From Gammaproteobacteria bacterium (GTDB lineage: Bacteria; Pseudomonadota; Gammaproteobacteria; Pseudomonadales; Azotimanducaceae): DNA of 35,798 nucleotides. The translations under genes were made by a program, and so were the position numbers. Each line of letters opens with the position of its first letter. Positions within the stretch are counted from its first letter, which is position 1. Positions 7,532-16,235 of this stretch are shown in pieces. The stretch spans positions 1 to 35,798 of the forward strand of contig JAPPND010000057.1 of the NCBI GenBank assembly GCA_028818795.1, in the 5' to 3' direction. The notes under the pieces were generated by a model that saw nothing but the letters and a program-made list of their open reading frames with translations, ran no database searches and was not told the DNA's origin.

Positions 7532-10500
7532 TCACGCCCGGCGATCCCGCCCCGCCACGATCATCGTCAGCGCCGGCACCACGAACAGGATCATGACGCT
7601 GGCGAAGAGGATGCCGGTGGCGAGGCTGACGGCCATCGGGATGAGGAACTGTGCCTGGGTGTCGGTCTCGAACAGCATCGGCGTCAGGCCCAGCGCCGTG
7701 GTCGCCGTGGTCAGGAAAATCGCCCGGAAACGGTGCCGGACCGCCTCGACGATGGCTTCGGGGGGTGGCAAGCCCGAGGCCAGGCGGATCTTGTTGTAGC
7801 GGTCGATCATCACCAGCGAGTCGTTCACCACGACGCCGCTCAACGCGACCATGCCGAACATCGAGATGAACGACAGGTCGTGCCCCAGGATGAAGTGGCC
7901 AATGACGGCACCCGACGCGCCCAGCGGCACCCCGGCCAGGATGATAAGCGGCTCGGTGTAGCTGCGCAGCTTGGAGGCGAGCAGGACGAAGATCACCAGC
8001 AGCGCGACGATGGCGAGGTCGCCGAGCGCCGCCATATCCTGCGCCTGCTCCCGCCCGAATCCCGATTGGATGACCACGAGACCCGGGTAGCCCTCGCGGA
8101 GGGCCGGCATCAACTCGTCCCGGACGATGGCGTCGGCTTGGCTGGTCGTGATGATGTTCGTGTCGACGCGACCGCGCGCCTTGACCACCCGCAGTCCGTC
8201 GACGCGGTCGATGGACGAGAAGTCCCGGGACTCCACCAGCCTCGCCACCGCCGACAGCGGTGCCTCCGTCCCGTCGGCCAGGCGGATGCGGACGTTGTAG
8301 AGGTCCCGGGTGCTGCGCCGCTGATCCTCCGGGTTCTTGACCATGACCTTGATCTCCTGGCGGCCCCGCTGGATGCGCTGCACCTCGTTGCCCCAGAACG
8401 CGCCCCGGAGTTGCCGCGCGATGTCGGCCGGCGTCAGACCGGCGGCTTCGCCGGCGGCGGTGAGTTCGATGTCGTATTGGCGTTTGCCCTCGTTGGCGGT
8501 GTCGTCGATCTCGACCATGCCGGGGATGGCGCGGTAGCCGCGCTTCATCTCCTCCACGGCTTCGAGGAGCATGTCGTCGTCCGGGTGCGCGAGTTCGTAC
8601 TCGATCGACACCTCGTCGGAGAAGAACGCCGACGAGAACGACAGCCGTTCGGCGCCGGCGACCTCGCCGACCTTGGCCCGCCAGATCCGTTCGAGTTCCT
8701 GGGCCGACTGGGTGCGGGAGATCTTGAGCTGGACCTGCACCATGGCGAGGTTGCTTGAGATGTCCATGCCGCCAACGGCCATGGGCCCGGTGGATTCCCG
8801 GGCGCGGCCGCCCACCGTGACGCTGACTGCGCGGAACGGCGAATCGTCGACCTCGGCGTTGGTGGCGTGCGCCGCCCGGGCGATGTGGTCGGCGGCCGCG
8901 CGGGTGACCTCGAACGGCGTGCCGACCGGGAACTCCACGTCGGCAGTGATGAGGTCCGGTTCCAGGTTCGGCATGAAGTTGAACCGCACGATCCCGGTAC
9001 CGACCAAGGTCACGGCGACTAGGATCAACGCCACGCCGCCGAGCAAAGTGAGGTAGCGGTGCCGGACAGCCGTGGCCACGGCGGGTACCAAAGTGTCGTC
9101 CCGGAAGCGCTTCACCCCCCTGGCGACCCAATCCTGGAACGCGTCGAGGGGCCAGCGACTCCAGCGACCGCCGTGGGATAGGTGCGCCGGGAGGATGTAG
9201 AACACCTCGATGAGCGACATCGACAGCACGGTGATCACGACGACGGCGACCTCCCCGAGGATCTGCCCGAACAGGCCGGTGACGAACATCAGCGGCGCGA
9301 ACGCGGCCATGGTCGTCAGGACGCCGATCAGCACGGGCCCCTGAACCCCGTGGGCGCCCGCGACCGCTGCGGCGGGGCCCGCGAGGTGGCCGGCCTCCTG
9401 TTCGGCGACGATGTTCTCGCCCACCACCACGGCGTCGTCCACCACGATGCCGAGCACCATGATGAGCGCGAACAGCGACACCATGTTGATGTTGACGGCG
9501 AGGAAGTCGAACAGGAGGAACGCGCCAAGGAAGGAAATGGGGACACCCATGGCGACCCACATGGCGAGACGCAGGTCGAGCATGACGACGAGGAACAGGA
9601 ACACCAGCGCGAACCCCAGCACCCCGTTGCGCACCAGCAGGTTCAGGCGGGCGGCGAGGATGGCCGTCTGGTCTTCCCAGATCGCGACGTCGATGCCTGG
9701 CGGCGGCCGGTAGGTCGAGAGCAGGTCCTTGATCGCGTCCGCGATCACCAGTACGTCTTCGGCCTCGGACTTCTGGACCCGTATGAAGACGCTCTGCCGG
9801 CCGTTGTATTCGTTCACAAGATCCACGTCGGCGAAGCCGTCGCGTACCTTGGCGACGTCGCCGAGACGCAGGATGGTGCCGTCAGGCCGCGCCCGCAGGA
9901 CGATGTCCTCGAATTCCTCGCCGCGCTCGCGCTTGAGGTTGGTGCGCAGCAGCACATCGCCCGCATCGGTGCGCAGTTCGCCCGAGGACAGGTTGAGGGA
10001 CGAGCGGCGAATGGCCGCGGCCACGTGGTCGATGGTCAGGCCGTAGCGCCTGAGATCCTGCTCCCGCACCTCGATGGCGATCTCGTAGTCCCGGGCACCG
10101 GACAGGGACACCAGCGAAACCGCGGGCAGCGAGAGGAGCGCTTCCTCGAGGTCCTCGGCGCCGAGGCGCAGTTCCGCCTCGGACAGTTCGGAGGACACGA
10201 CCAGCGTCATGACGTCGCTGACGGTCTCGGCGGCCACGACCTCCGCCTGCTCGGCTTCTTCGGGAGGAAAGTCGGCCAGCCGGTCTACCGCCGCTTCCAC
10301 GTCGTCCCTAACCTTCTTCGAATCGACGAAGTCCTTCAGCTCGATGGTGACGGTACCGACGTTTTCGGCAGCCTTGGACGTCACCCGGTCGACCCCGTCG
10401 ATGCCGGACACCGCCTCCTCGACACGACGGGTAATGCCTTCCTCGACTTCGGTGGGAGTCGCGCCCGGATAGGCCACGGTCACCATGACGATCCCCGGCG

Positions 10501-10672
10501 CGACGCTGGGGAAGATCTGGGCGGTCAGCCGCATTCCGGCAAGCAGGCCGCCCACCAGCATCAGCGTCATGATGAGGTTGGCCGCCACCGGGTTGTTGGC
10601 GAAGTACTGGACGAAGCCCCGGTCCGGGACGGCGGTTGGAACCGCCGGTGGCGGCAGTGCGGTCTCGCTCAC
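7532..10672 (-). CDS. RND-family efflux transporter, inner-membrane pump (AcrB/MdtB-like)
   Basis: At 1046 residues this is the normal length for an HAE1-type pump. It opens with a cytoplasmic stretch, TM1 (NPVAANLIMTLMLVGG) and the first porter segment with the conserved YPGATPTEVEEGI. The central TM block carries the paired aspartates of the proton relay in LGIVVDDAVVVGENI, and the second half repeats the plan (GASGAVIGHFILG; VALSGVVVNDSLVMIDRYN). It would move a hydrophobic or amphiphilic substrate from the inner membrane or periplasm to an outer-membrane channel. Its ATG overlaps the adaptor stop by four bases (ATGA), so the two are coupled. No outer-membrane factor gene is in the window. 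The substrate cannot be predicted. Confidence 0.93.
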   Translation of the reverse strand: MSETALPPPAVPTAVPDRGFVQYFANNPVAANLIMTLMLVGGLLAGMRLTAQIFPSVAPGIVMVTVAYPGATPTEVEEGITRRVEEAVSGIDGVDRVTSKAAENVGTVTIELKDFVDSKKVRDDVEAAVDRLADFPPEEAEQAEVVAAETVSDVMTLVVSSELSEAELRLGAEDLEEALLSLPAVSLVSLSGARDYEIAIEVREQDLRRYGLTIDHVAAAIRRSSLNLSSGELRTDAGDVLLRTNLKRERGEEFEDIVLRARPDGTILRLGDVAKVRDGFADVDLVNEYNGRQSVFIRVQKSEAEDVLVIADAIKDLLSTYRPPPGIDVAIWEDQTAILAARLNLLVRNGVLGFALVFLFLVVMLDLRLAMWVAMGVPISFLGAFLLFDFLAVNINMVSLFALIMVLGIVVDDAVVVGENIVAEQEAGHLAGPAAAVAGAHGVQGPVLIGVLTTMAAFAPLMFVTGLFGQILGEVAVVVITVLSMSLIEVFYILPAHLSHGGRWSRWPLDAFQDWVARGVKRFRDDTLVPAVATAVRHRYLTLLGGVALILVAVTLVGTGIVRFNFMPNLEPDLITADVEFPVGTPFEVTRAAADHIARAAHATNAEVDDSPFRAVSVTVGGRARESTGPMAVGGMDISSNLAMVQVQLKISRTQSAQELERIWRAKVGEVAGAERLSFSSAFFSDEVSIEYELAHPDDDMLLEAVEEMKRGYRAIPGMVEIDDTANEGKRQYDIELTAAGEAAGLTPADIARQLRGAFWGNEVQRIQRGRQEIKVMVKNPEDQRRSTRDLYNVRIRLADGTEAPLSAVARLVESRDFSSIDRVDGLRVVKARGRVDTNIITTSQADAIVRDELMPALREGYPGLVVIQSGFGREQAQDMAALGDLAIVALLVIFVLLASKLRSYTEPLIILAGVPLGASGAVIGHFILGHDLSFISMFGMVALSGVVVNDSLVMIDRYNKIRLASGLPPPEAIVEAVRHRFRAIFLTTATTALGLTPMLFETDTQAQFLIPMAVSLATGILFASVMILFVVPALTMIVAGRDRRA

Positions 10673-11823
10673 GGAGTCGCGGCAGCCGTGCCCGGGTCGG
10701 CGATCTGCACGGCCTGTCCTTCTTGGGCACCCGGTACCGCGCCGAGCACGATGCCGTCCTCCGGGTCGAAGGCCGGCGTGATCCAGCCGTCGGCGGTGCG
10801 GCCTAGGGTCGGGGTCGACACCGCTCGCAATTCGCCGTCCGCGACGATCCAGACGCGGTCATTGGCCTGTTCCGCGGCATCCGGAAGCAGGAACGTATCG
10901 GCGAACACCGGACCGTCGATCTCGACGTCCACGAAAGTGCCCGGAACCGGCGGTTCGGCGGTCACCTTGAGATACAGCGTTGCGAACCGTGTGCGGCTGT
11001 CGAGTTCGGCGGACACCTTCTCGACGACGGCATCGAAGGTGCGGTACGGATCGCTGATCCGGGCACGCCGGCCGACGGCAGGGCCTAGACGTTTCAGGTT
11101 GTCCGCGGAAACGGGTGCCACGATTTCGATGGCGTCGTCGGCGAAGACCTCCCCGAAGGACTGTCCGCGGGTCAGCAGTTGGCCGACTTCCGCGCTCGTC
11201 CGGGTGACCGTGCCGTCGAAGGGCAGCAAAAACACGGTGCGTTCCAGATCGAGGGCCGCCACGCGCTGGCGGGCCCGGGTTGCGGCCAACCGCGCCTCGG
11301 CCTGGGCGATCTGGGGAACCCGGGCGACAAGGGCGGGAACTTCCTCGCCCGGATGCAGCAGGTCGTAGTTGGCCCGCGCGGCATCGCTTTTGGCCTGTTC
11401 GAGCTTGAGGTCCGACTCCGCCGTGGCGACGTCGGCCTCGGCCGCCTCGACGGCCAGTTGGAAGTCTCGGGAATCGATGGCCAGCAGCTGCTCCCGGGCG
11501 CTAAACGTGCCGCCAACGCGCAATGACGGCGAGATGGACACGACCCGACCGGTCACCTGGGGGGTTAGCGCAACGCGATTGCGCACGTCGACGGAACCAG
11601 TCGCCGCCACGGTGAGCATGTTGGCACCGGCGACGGGATGGAAGACGTTGACCAGCGGTTTGGGATCCTCGCCGGCGCCGATCTGCAAGGCGGCGTCGTT
11701 GTTGTCCGGCGCCCGGGCGTACAGCAGGGCCAAGAGGACCAACGCGATGACCACGACGACCTGCGCGGTCCCTGCCCAGCGTCGTTTGGGCTTCACTGCC
11801 GCTGGCTCGCTTGAGTCCGACAT
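10669..11823 (-). CDS. RND efflux periplasmic adaptor (HlyD/AcrA-like membrane fusion protein)
   Basis: Starting at the ATG at 11823 gives 384 residues. Longer in-frame extensions run into the acyl-CoA dehydrogenase gene and are rejected. There is a single N-terminal TM anchor (AQVVVVIALVLLALLYA) and a lipoyl half with VDVRNRVALTPQVTGRV. A helical hairpin follows (AVEAAEADVATAESDLKL through ARLAATRARQRVAALDL), and the second lipoyl half contains FLLPFDGTVTRTSAEVGQ. Beta-barrel and membrane-proximal domains end the protein. It links the pump encoded directly downstream to an outer-membrane channel. The gene begins 23 bp after the acyl-CoA dehydrogenase stop, so all three may be cotranscribed. 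Confidence 0.92.
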   Translation of the reverse strand: MSDSSEPAAVKPKRRWAGTAQVVVVIALVLLALLYARAPDNNDAALQIGAGEDPKPLVNVFHPVAGANMLTVAATGSVDVRNRVALTPQVTGRVVSISPSLRVGGTFSAREQLLAIDSRDFQLAVEAAEADVATAESDLKLEQAKSDAARANYDLLHPGEEVPALVARVPQIAQAEARLAATRARQRVAALDLERTVFLLPFDGTVTRTSAEVGQLLTRGQSFGEVFADDAIEIVAPVSADNLKRLGPAVGRRARISDPYRTFDAVVEKVSAELDSRTRFATLYLKVTAEPPVPGTFVDVEIDGPVFADTFLLPDAAEQANDRVWIVADGELRAVSTPTLGRTADGWITPAFDPEDGIVLGAVPGAQEGQAVQIADPGTAAATP

Positions 11824-11846
11824 GGGTGCTACTGCTCGAGTAAACG

Positions 11847-13013
11847 TCAGTCCGGCAGACCCAGGACCCGCTTGGCGATGATGTTGCGCTGGATCTCGGA
11901 CGTGCCGCCCTCGATGGAGTTTGCCTTCGACCGCAGCCAACCCCGGGTCGAACCGCGTTCGGCGCCGGTGAAGCCATCGCCGGCCCACCCCAGGCCCTGG
12001 GTGCCGAGAATGGCCATCAAGAGGTCGTTCCGGCGCATGTTCTGCTCGGTGCCGTAGAGCTTGAACATGGACGACAGGAAACTCGGCGCTTGTGAACTCG
12101 TGGCCTCCTCGAAGGATCGGCGGATGGTCAGTTGGTAGGCGTCGTCGCCGATGCGCTGCTCGGTGACGGAGTCGCGGATGGCCGGATCGGCGATCTGCCC
12201 GTCCACCTCGCCCACGTACTCCTTCGCCCACTCGTCGATGGTCTTGGCCTTCTGCCGCGTGCCGCCGCGACCGCCGATGGAACTGCGTTCGTACTGCAGC
12301 AGGCGCTTGCCCACGGTCCAGCCGGTGCCCGGCCGACCGATCAGGTTGCGCTTAGGAACCCGCACGTCATCGAAGAAGGTCTGGCAGAACTCGGACGCGC
12401 CGCTGATGAGTTCGATGGGGGAGACGGTGACGCCGGGGGTCTCCATGTCGAGTACCAGGAACGAGATGCCCTCGTGCTTGGATGCGTCGAAGTCGGTGCG
12501 CACGAGGCAGAAGATCCAGTCCGCGCCCACCGCGCCGGACGTCCAGATCTTCGAGCCGTTGACGATGTAGTCGTCGCCGTCCTCGTCGGCGCGCATCATG
12601 AGGCCCGCGAGATCGGAACCCGCGCCGGGTTCGCTGTAGCCCTGGCACCAGCGGATCTCTCCCCGGGCGATGGGGGACAGGTGTTCCCGGCACTGCGCGT
12701 CGTTGCCGAATTCGATGATGGCGGGGCCGATCATGGTCAGCCCGTGGCCGGTCAATGCCGCCGGCGCGTTGATGCGCCGCATCTCCTCGTCGAGGATCAT
12801 GTTCTCGGCGTTGGTGAGGCCGCCGCCGCCGTACTCCTTCGGCCAGGTGGGCGCCGTCCAGCCGCGCTCCGCCATCCGGTCCAGCCACAGCTTGGTGTCC
12901 GGATTGCCGTAGGTGGCCTTGCGGCCGCCCGCGGTATAGCCGCCGAGGCCGCGGCGCAGGCTGTCCGGACAGTTCGCCGCGAGCCATTCCCGCGCTTCAA
13001 GACGAAACTCCAT
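11847..13013 (-). CDS. Acyl-CoA dehydrogenase
   Basis: The start is the ATG at 13013, preceded by AGGAGGAATCG, a near-ideal ribosome site; an upstream start at 13055 is less likely. The 388-residue flavoprotein shows the family signatures: N-terminal helical domain with AERGWTAPTWPKEYGG, the flavin-contacting YSEPGAGSDLAGL and KIWTSGA, FFDDVRVPKRNLIG, and the C-terminal IEGGTSEIQRNIIAKRVLG. It oxidises an acyl-CoA at the alpha-beta bond and passes electrons to ETF. Chain length or ring specificity (fatty acid versus sterol or aromatic side chain) cannot be read here. The enoyl-CoA hydratase and SDR at 33-35 kb could act in a similar pathway, but they are not adjacent. Confidence 0.93.
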   Translation of the reverse strand: MEFRLEAREWLAANCPDSLRRGLGGYTAGGRKATYGNPDTKLWLDRMAERGWTAPTWPKEYGGGGLTNAENMILDEEMRRINAPAALTGHGLTMIGPAIIEFGNDAQCREHLSPIARGEIRWCQGYSEPGAGSDLAGLMMRADEDGDDYIVNGSKIWTSGAVGADWIFCLVRTDFDASKHEGISFLVLDMETPGVTVSPIELISGASEFCQTFFDDVRVPKRNLIGRPGTGWTVGKRLLQYERSSIGGRGGTRQKAKTIDEWAKEYVGEVDGQIADPAIRDSVTEQRIGDDAYQLTIRRSFEEATSSQAPSFLSSMFKLYGTEQNMRRNDLLMAILGTQGLGWAGDGFTGAERGSTRGWLRSKANSIEGGTSEIQRNIIAKRVLGLPD

Positions 13014-13120
13014 CGATTCCTCCTGTCTTCTTTGAACGTCGGGGGACGTTGTCACTTGAGCAGACCTTGAATGCCGTCATGGTCGCTTCCACTTTTCGGT
13101 CTGAAGTGCGTCTCGCTTGG

Positions 13121-13900
13121 TCAGAACGGGAACCCGCCGCTCGATCGCTCCATCGCGCGTTCCCAGCTTGATACCCGGCGGCTCTCGACGCTGACGCCGT
13201 TGGCGGGGCAAAGGTTGACCACCGCGACGTGGCCGCCGTTGGCCCCGGCGAAGTGCGCGACCGGCGAGCCCGAATAGAACGCCGCGGTCTCGCCTTCGCT
13301 GTGGTCTGCCCAGACGTGGATGTGCCCGAGCGCGAGGTAGTCGAAGCCGGACGTGCGGATCTCTTCCCGGGTGATCGGCGACGAGCCCTGACTGACCCGG
13401 CGCTCGACCACCTGGCCGTGGGCCATGCCGATGTTCCAGTGCTGGTCGTGGCGTGCCGGGGCACCGGACAAGGGGTAGTTCTCGGGGGCGTGTTCGGCCA
13501 TGGCCTTGCCCCATACCCGGGCGCCGATGTCGTCGAGGGTGACGCAGTCGCCGGCGTGGGACATCAGGCCATGCACGTGATCTCCCGCCGCATCGAAGTC
13601 GAAGCGGTTCCAGACCGAGCCCTCGTCGTGGACGTCGTGATTGCCGGGCAGCATGACCACCGGGCAGCGCAGTCGGGCGAACTGGGCGTATACGAAGTCT
13701 ATGTTGGAGTCGTCGACCCGGTTGTTGTCGAACAGGTCGCCGGCGATCAACAGAAGATCGGCGTCAACGTCGCCGGTGGTGTCGACGACGCCGGCGAAAG
13801 CCCGTTCGGCACGGCTGCGGAATCCGTTGGTGGCCTGGTCTGTGTCGCGGCTGTCCAGGTGCACGTCGGAGGTATGCACGATGGTCAGGGATCGTTGCAT
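13121..13900 (-). CDS. Metallophosphoesterase of the Mre11/SbcD-like calcineurin superfamily
   Basis: The protein has 259 residues and all five metal motifs: HTSDVHLDS near the start, AGDLFDNN, PGNHDVHD, MAHGQ and LGHIHVW. The motif spacing is that of the DNA-repair exonuclease branch (SbcD/YhaO), but the protein is short and lacks the long C-terminal capping region, and no SbcC/Rad50 partner is nearby. It may hydrolyse a nucleic acid end, a nucleotide or another phosphoester; only the metal-dependent phosphoesterase fold is secure. It begins six bases after the stop-strand end of the nitronate monooxygenase remnant, so the two look cotranscribed. Confidence 0.88.
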   Translation of the reverse strand: MQRSLTIVHTSDVHLDSRDTDQATNGFRSRAERAFAGVVDTTGDVDADLLLIAGDLFDNNRVDDSNIDFVYAQFARLRCPVVMLPGNHDVHDEGSVWNRFDFDAAGDHVHGLMSHAGDCVTLDDIGARVWGKAMAEHAPENYPLSGAPARHDQHWNIGMAHGQVVERRVSQGSSPITREEIRTSGFDYLALGHIHVWADHSEGETAAFYSGSPVAHFAGANGGHVAVVNLCPANGVSVESRRVSSWERAMERSSGGFPF

Positions 13901-13906
13901 GCGAAC

Positions 13907-14422
13907 CTACTCGCCGACGGCATCCGCGAGCCGCTCGGCGGCATCGGCGAAGTCCTGCATGAAGTTGTAGACCACCGTGCGCGCGGAGACCGTCTCGTTC
14001 ATCAAGCCAACGCCTTGACCGACGTAGTAGTTGACCAGTTGCCGTGCACCGGGGTGGTCGGACTGGGCGAGCTTGTTCGAGTTGTCCCACAGGTCGCCGG
14101 TGTCGATGTCGTGCCGGGCCAGGAGTTCGGCGATATAGCGCTTGTGCTCTTCGGGAATGCGGTCTTCGAGTTCCCGGGCGGTCAGCGCGTGTTCCTTGCT
14201 GTCCATGCTGGTCGGCACCAGGAGGTCGACGCCGTACGACTTGCCGCCGACCTGCTCGTCGATCCAGTTCAGTTCGATATCGAGGGTGGCGGGGGAGTGG
14301 CCGGCCGCGCCGAGCACGCCGAAGCCGCCGGCGTTGGTCACCGCCGCGATGACGTCGCGGCAGTGGCTGAACGCGAACAGCGGGAACTCGATGCCGAGTT
14401 CGTCGCAGAGCCTGGAATTCAT
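13907..14422 (-). pseudogene. Nitronate monooxygenase-like gene with a large in-frame internal deletion
   Basis: The ATG at 14422 follows GGAGAAGG and opens a 171-residue frame. Residues 1 to about 107 match the start of the 2-nitropropane dioxygenase/nitronate monooxygenase family: LGIEFPLFAFSHCRDVIAAV, NAGGFGVLGAAGHSP, LDIELNWIDEQVGGKSYGVDLLVP. The rest (SDHPGARQLVNYYVGQGVGL, then MNETVSARTVVYNFMQDF) reads like the C-terminal tail of the same family. Full-length members run to 330-380 residues, so about 200 residues holding most of the FMN-binding barrel and catalytic region are missing. No stop or frame change is seen, so a short protein could still be made, but it should not bind FMN normally. 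The deletion is my inference from remembered family sequences. Confidence 0.65.
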
Positions 14423-14938
14423 GGCCTTCTCCCTGGGCACGCCCTCGCTGGGGCGAACCCGCACGAACCCGGCATTCTACCCCGTGCCGGTAACTCGTAG
14501 GGGCGGCCCTATCGCGCCCGTCAGGGCGCGCGGTCGCCCGCGAAGGTCACAGGCTCACCCGGGATGGGACACCACAAGGATGTCCCCTACGCAGCAGGCG
14601 GCGGCGCGACCAATGCGTCCAGACGCCGGCGCCTCCTCATGCGAAGGTTGGATGCCGCTTTCGGGCTCAAGCGGCTCGACGCCGTCGACGCCTTGCGGTC
14701 ACCGGCCCTTGACGCTGGGCGTTAGAAGTGCCGCCGAACATACAACTTCTGCCAAGGCCACACAAATTCGCGTGTCGCGCGTGCTAGGGGCGGCAAACCG
14801 TGACGGAATGGTCTCGAGGATGTGCCAGGCCGGCGCACGACAGCGACTCGCCATCCGCCTTGTGCGAATTCGCCGCGACTTCGTGTGAATTTCGCCAGCC
14901 ACTATACTGGCGTCCCTTCCACAGCGGATTCCCGAGCA
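14423..14938. other. Gene-free interval holding a composite palindromic repeat
   Basis: This is about 516 bp between the nitronate monooxygenase remnant and the Nudix gene. It contains a full palindromic repeat unit at 14497-14590 and, near its right end, a TATACT that could be the -10 of the Nudix promoter (14903-14908) without a convincing -35. I see no supported gene in the middle part; the open frames there lack ribosome sites and recognisable protein features. Confidence 0.6.
14497..14590 (+). repeat. Composite palindromic repeat unit (GTAGGGG...CCCCTAC)
   Basis: The unit starts GTAGGGGCGGCCCT, has GCGCCC/GGGCGC inner arms and GGTCGCCCG, then a variable middle, and ends GATGTCCCCTAC. 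The outer seven bases GTAGGGG and CCCCTAC are perfect inverted repeats. The order of modules matches the units at 20135 and 33206, although the right-hand GGGACGGG hairpin is degenerate here (GGGACACCACAAGGATGTCCC). Confidence 0.8.
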
Positions 14939-15685
14939 ATGAGCGAACGGTCCGGTCGCCCCGGCAAGCACGCCAACGACATCTACGGCGATCTCGACAA
15001 TCCGGCCAGTGAGACCCGTCCTGCGACGCCGGCGGCCACCGTGGTCCTGCTGCGCGACACGGACGACGGTCCCGAAGTGCTGATGCTGCGCAAGAGCTCG
15101 AAGATCGCCTTCGGGGGCATGTGGGTCTTCCCCGGTGGCCGCATCGATCCGGAGGACTACCCCGCGGATGGCGACAAGGACGTGGCCGCGCGCAATGCTG
15201 CGGCGCGGGAGGCCCTGGAGGAGGCCGGGGTCACGCTCGATCCCGCCGCGTTCATCTGGTTCGCCCATTGGACGCCGCCGCCGAGCACCCCGGTCCGCTT
15301 CGCCACCTGGTTCTTCGCCGCCCGCGCCGGTGACGAGGCCATCGACATCGACGGCGGCGAGATCGAGGACCACCGCTGGATTCGTCCAGCGGATGCTCTC
15401 GCGAAGCATGCCGAAGGCGATATCGACCTGGTGCCGCCAACCTGGGTGACGCTCCATCACCTGTCCCTCTACCGGCCGGTCAGCGCACTGCTCAAGGAGT
15501 TGGACTCCCGCGACCCCCGCTTCTACGAGACCCGGGCGGTGAAGCGCGGGGATGGCGTGCGCGTCGCGTTGTGGGCGGGTGATGCAGGCTACGAGGACTG
15601 GGACGCCGACCGGGAGGGGCCCCGGCACCGGTTGGTGATGCCGGAACACGGTTTCGCGTTCGAGAACGACGTCGTCGACTACTGA
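14939..15685 (+). CDS. Nudix hydrolase (NUDT19-like)
   Basis: The start is the ATG at 14939; earlier in-frame starts lack a ribosome site. The protein has 248 residues. The Nudix region begins with TPAATVVLLRD and GGMWVFPGGRIDPED, and the box is completed after a short insertion by AAREALEEAGV, giving the REx2EE metal-binding core. This split box and the FPGGR context are typical of the NUDT19-type branch, whose studied members hydrolyse CoA or acyl-CoA-like diphosphates; the substrate here is inferred. The C-terminal part (RVALWAGDAGYEDWD, RHRLVMPEHGF) is a conserved extension seen with this architecture. The gene stands alone between two gene-poor stretches. Confidence 0.88.
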   Translation: MSERSGRPGKHANDIYGDLDNPASETRPATPAATVVLLRDTDDGPEVLMLRKSSKIAFGGMWVFPGGRIDPEDYPADGDKDVAARNAAAREALEEAGVTLDPAAFIWFAHWTPPPSTPVRFATWFFAARAGDEAIDIDGGEIEDHRWIRPADALAKHAEGDIDLVPPTWVTLHHLSLYRPVSALLKELDSRDPRFYETRAVKRGDGVRVALWAGDAGYEDWDADREGPRHRLVMPEHGFAFENDVVDY

Positions 15686-15733
15686 GGAACGTCGCGCCGA
15701 GCCTACACGTCCGCGAATCACCCGCACACGGGA

Positions 15734-15779
15734 TGTAAAACATTCTTGACACGTCAGATCGTGTCAAGTATTTTTTACA
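15734..15779. promoter_or_regulatory. Large dyad-symmetric operator overlapping the promoter of the XRE operon
   Basis: Perfect inner arms CTTGACACG (15745-15753) and CGTGTCAAG (15760-15768) flank a six-base centre. Outer arms TGTAAAA (15734-15740) and TTTTACA (15773-15779) share the same centre, so 18 of 20 arm positions pair. A further TGTCAA lies at 15784-15789. The symmetric site covers the -35 and -10 of the promoter described separately, as expected for a repressor site. The XRE protein encoded at the end of the operon is the likely ligand (inference). Confidence 0.85.
15746..15774 (+). promoter_or_regulatory. Sigma70-type promoter for the membrane protein/XRE operon
   Basis: A consensus TTGACA (15746-15751) is followed after 17 bp by TATTTT (15769-15774). 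The first gene starts 40 bp downstream behind a GGGAGAG ribosome site. The promoter lies wholly inside the dyad at 15734-15779, so occupancy of that site should block transcription. Confidence 0.7.
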
Positions 15780-15813
15780 CCATGTCAACTAAATAAGATT
15801 CGGGAGAGACACC

Positions 15814-16233
15814 ATGGACACGTCCTTCGAGGAGAAGAGCGTCTGGATTCAACTCGTCGGTCTCGTCGTGGGGTTGGGCGCCTACCTTGTCGTCGCCGGC
15901 CTCATGCTGTCGAACGGTATCAGTGCCCTACCGGCCTTCGTGCCGGTCTTCGCGGTGGCGATCGTTCTCGTCGTGGCGATCAACATCGCAGGACACGTGG
16001 TCGCGACGATCGTCAGCCGGACGGACGAGGCTGACGAACGCGACCGGCTCATCGGGTGTGTCGCGGAGAGCCGGTCGTCGTGGATTCTGGGCGTCGGCGT
16101 CATTGGCGCGATCATGGCGTTGATCCTGTCGGTGGGCGGCGTCTGGGTGGCCCACCTTCTCCTCATCTCGCTGTTCGGCTCCGAGGTGGCGAAGGACGTG
16201 TTGCAGATCGTCTACTACCGCCGGGGGATCTGA
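15814..16233 (+). CDS. Small four-helix membrane protein of an XRE-regulated pair
   Basis: The 139-residue protein has four predicted TM helices, in two pairs separated by a charged loop with DEADERDRLIGCVAESRSS. The ATG at 15814 is preceded by GGGAGAGACACC. The loop's DERDRxI pattern is what I expect of the DUF2178-like membrane proteins that are commonly coded beside small XRE regulators. Function is unknown. The XRE gene starts two bases after its stop, so both are made from the same transcript. Confidence 0.8.
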   Translation: MDTSFEEKSVWIQLVGLVVGLGAYLVVAGLMLSNGISALPAFVPVFAVAIVLVVAINIAGHVVATIVSRTDEADERDRLIGCVAESRSSWILGVGVIGAIMALILSVGGVWVAHLLLISLFGSEVAKDVLQIVYYRRGI

Positions 16234-16235
16234 AC

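Noticed and set aside
7412-8758. A 448-codon plus-strand open frame opposite the 3' part of the RND gene
   Set aside because: The translation is typical antisense composition, while the minus strand encodes clear transporter motifs.
9182-11368. A 728-codon plus-strand open frame
   Set aside because: It is antisense to the RND pump and adaptor genes, has low-complexity His/Asp/Arg-rich translation and no recognisable domain; high GC makes such long shadows common.
14699-15727. A 342-codon minus-strand open frame over the Nudix gene
   Set aside because: The plus strand has a Nudix box, a reasonable start and a good protein, so the opposite frame is a shadow.
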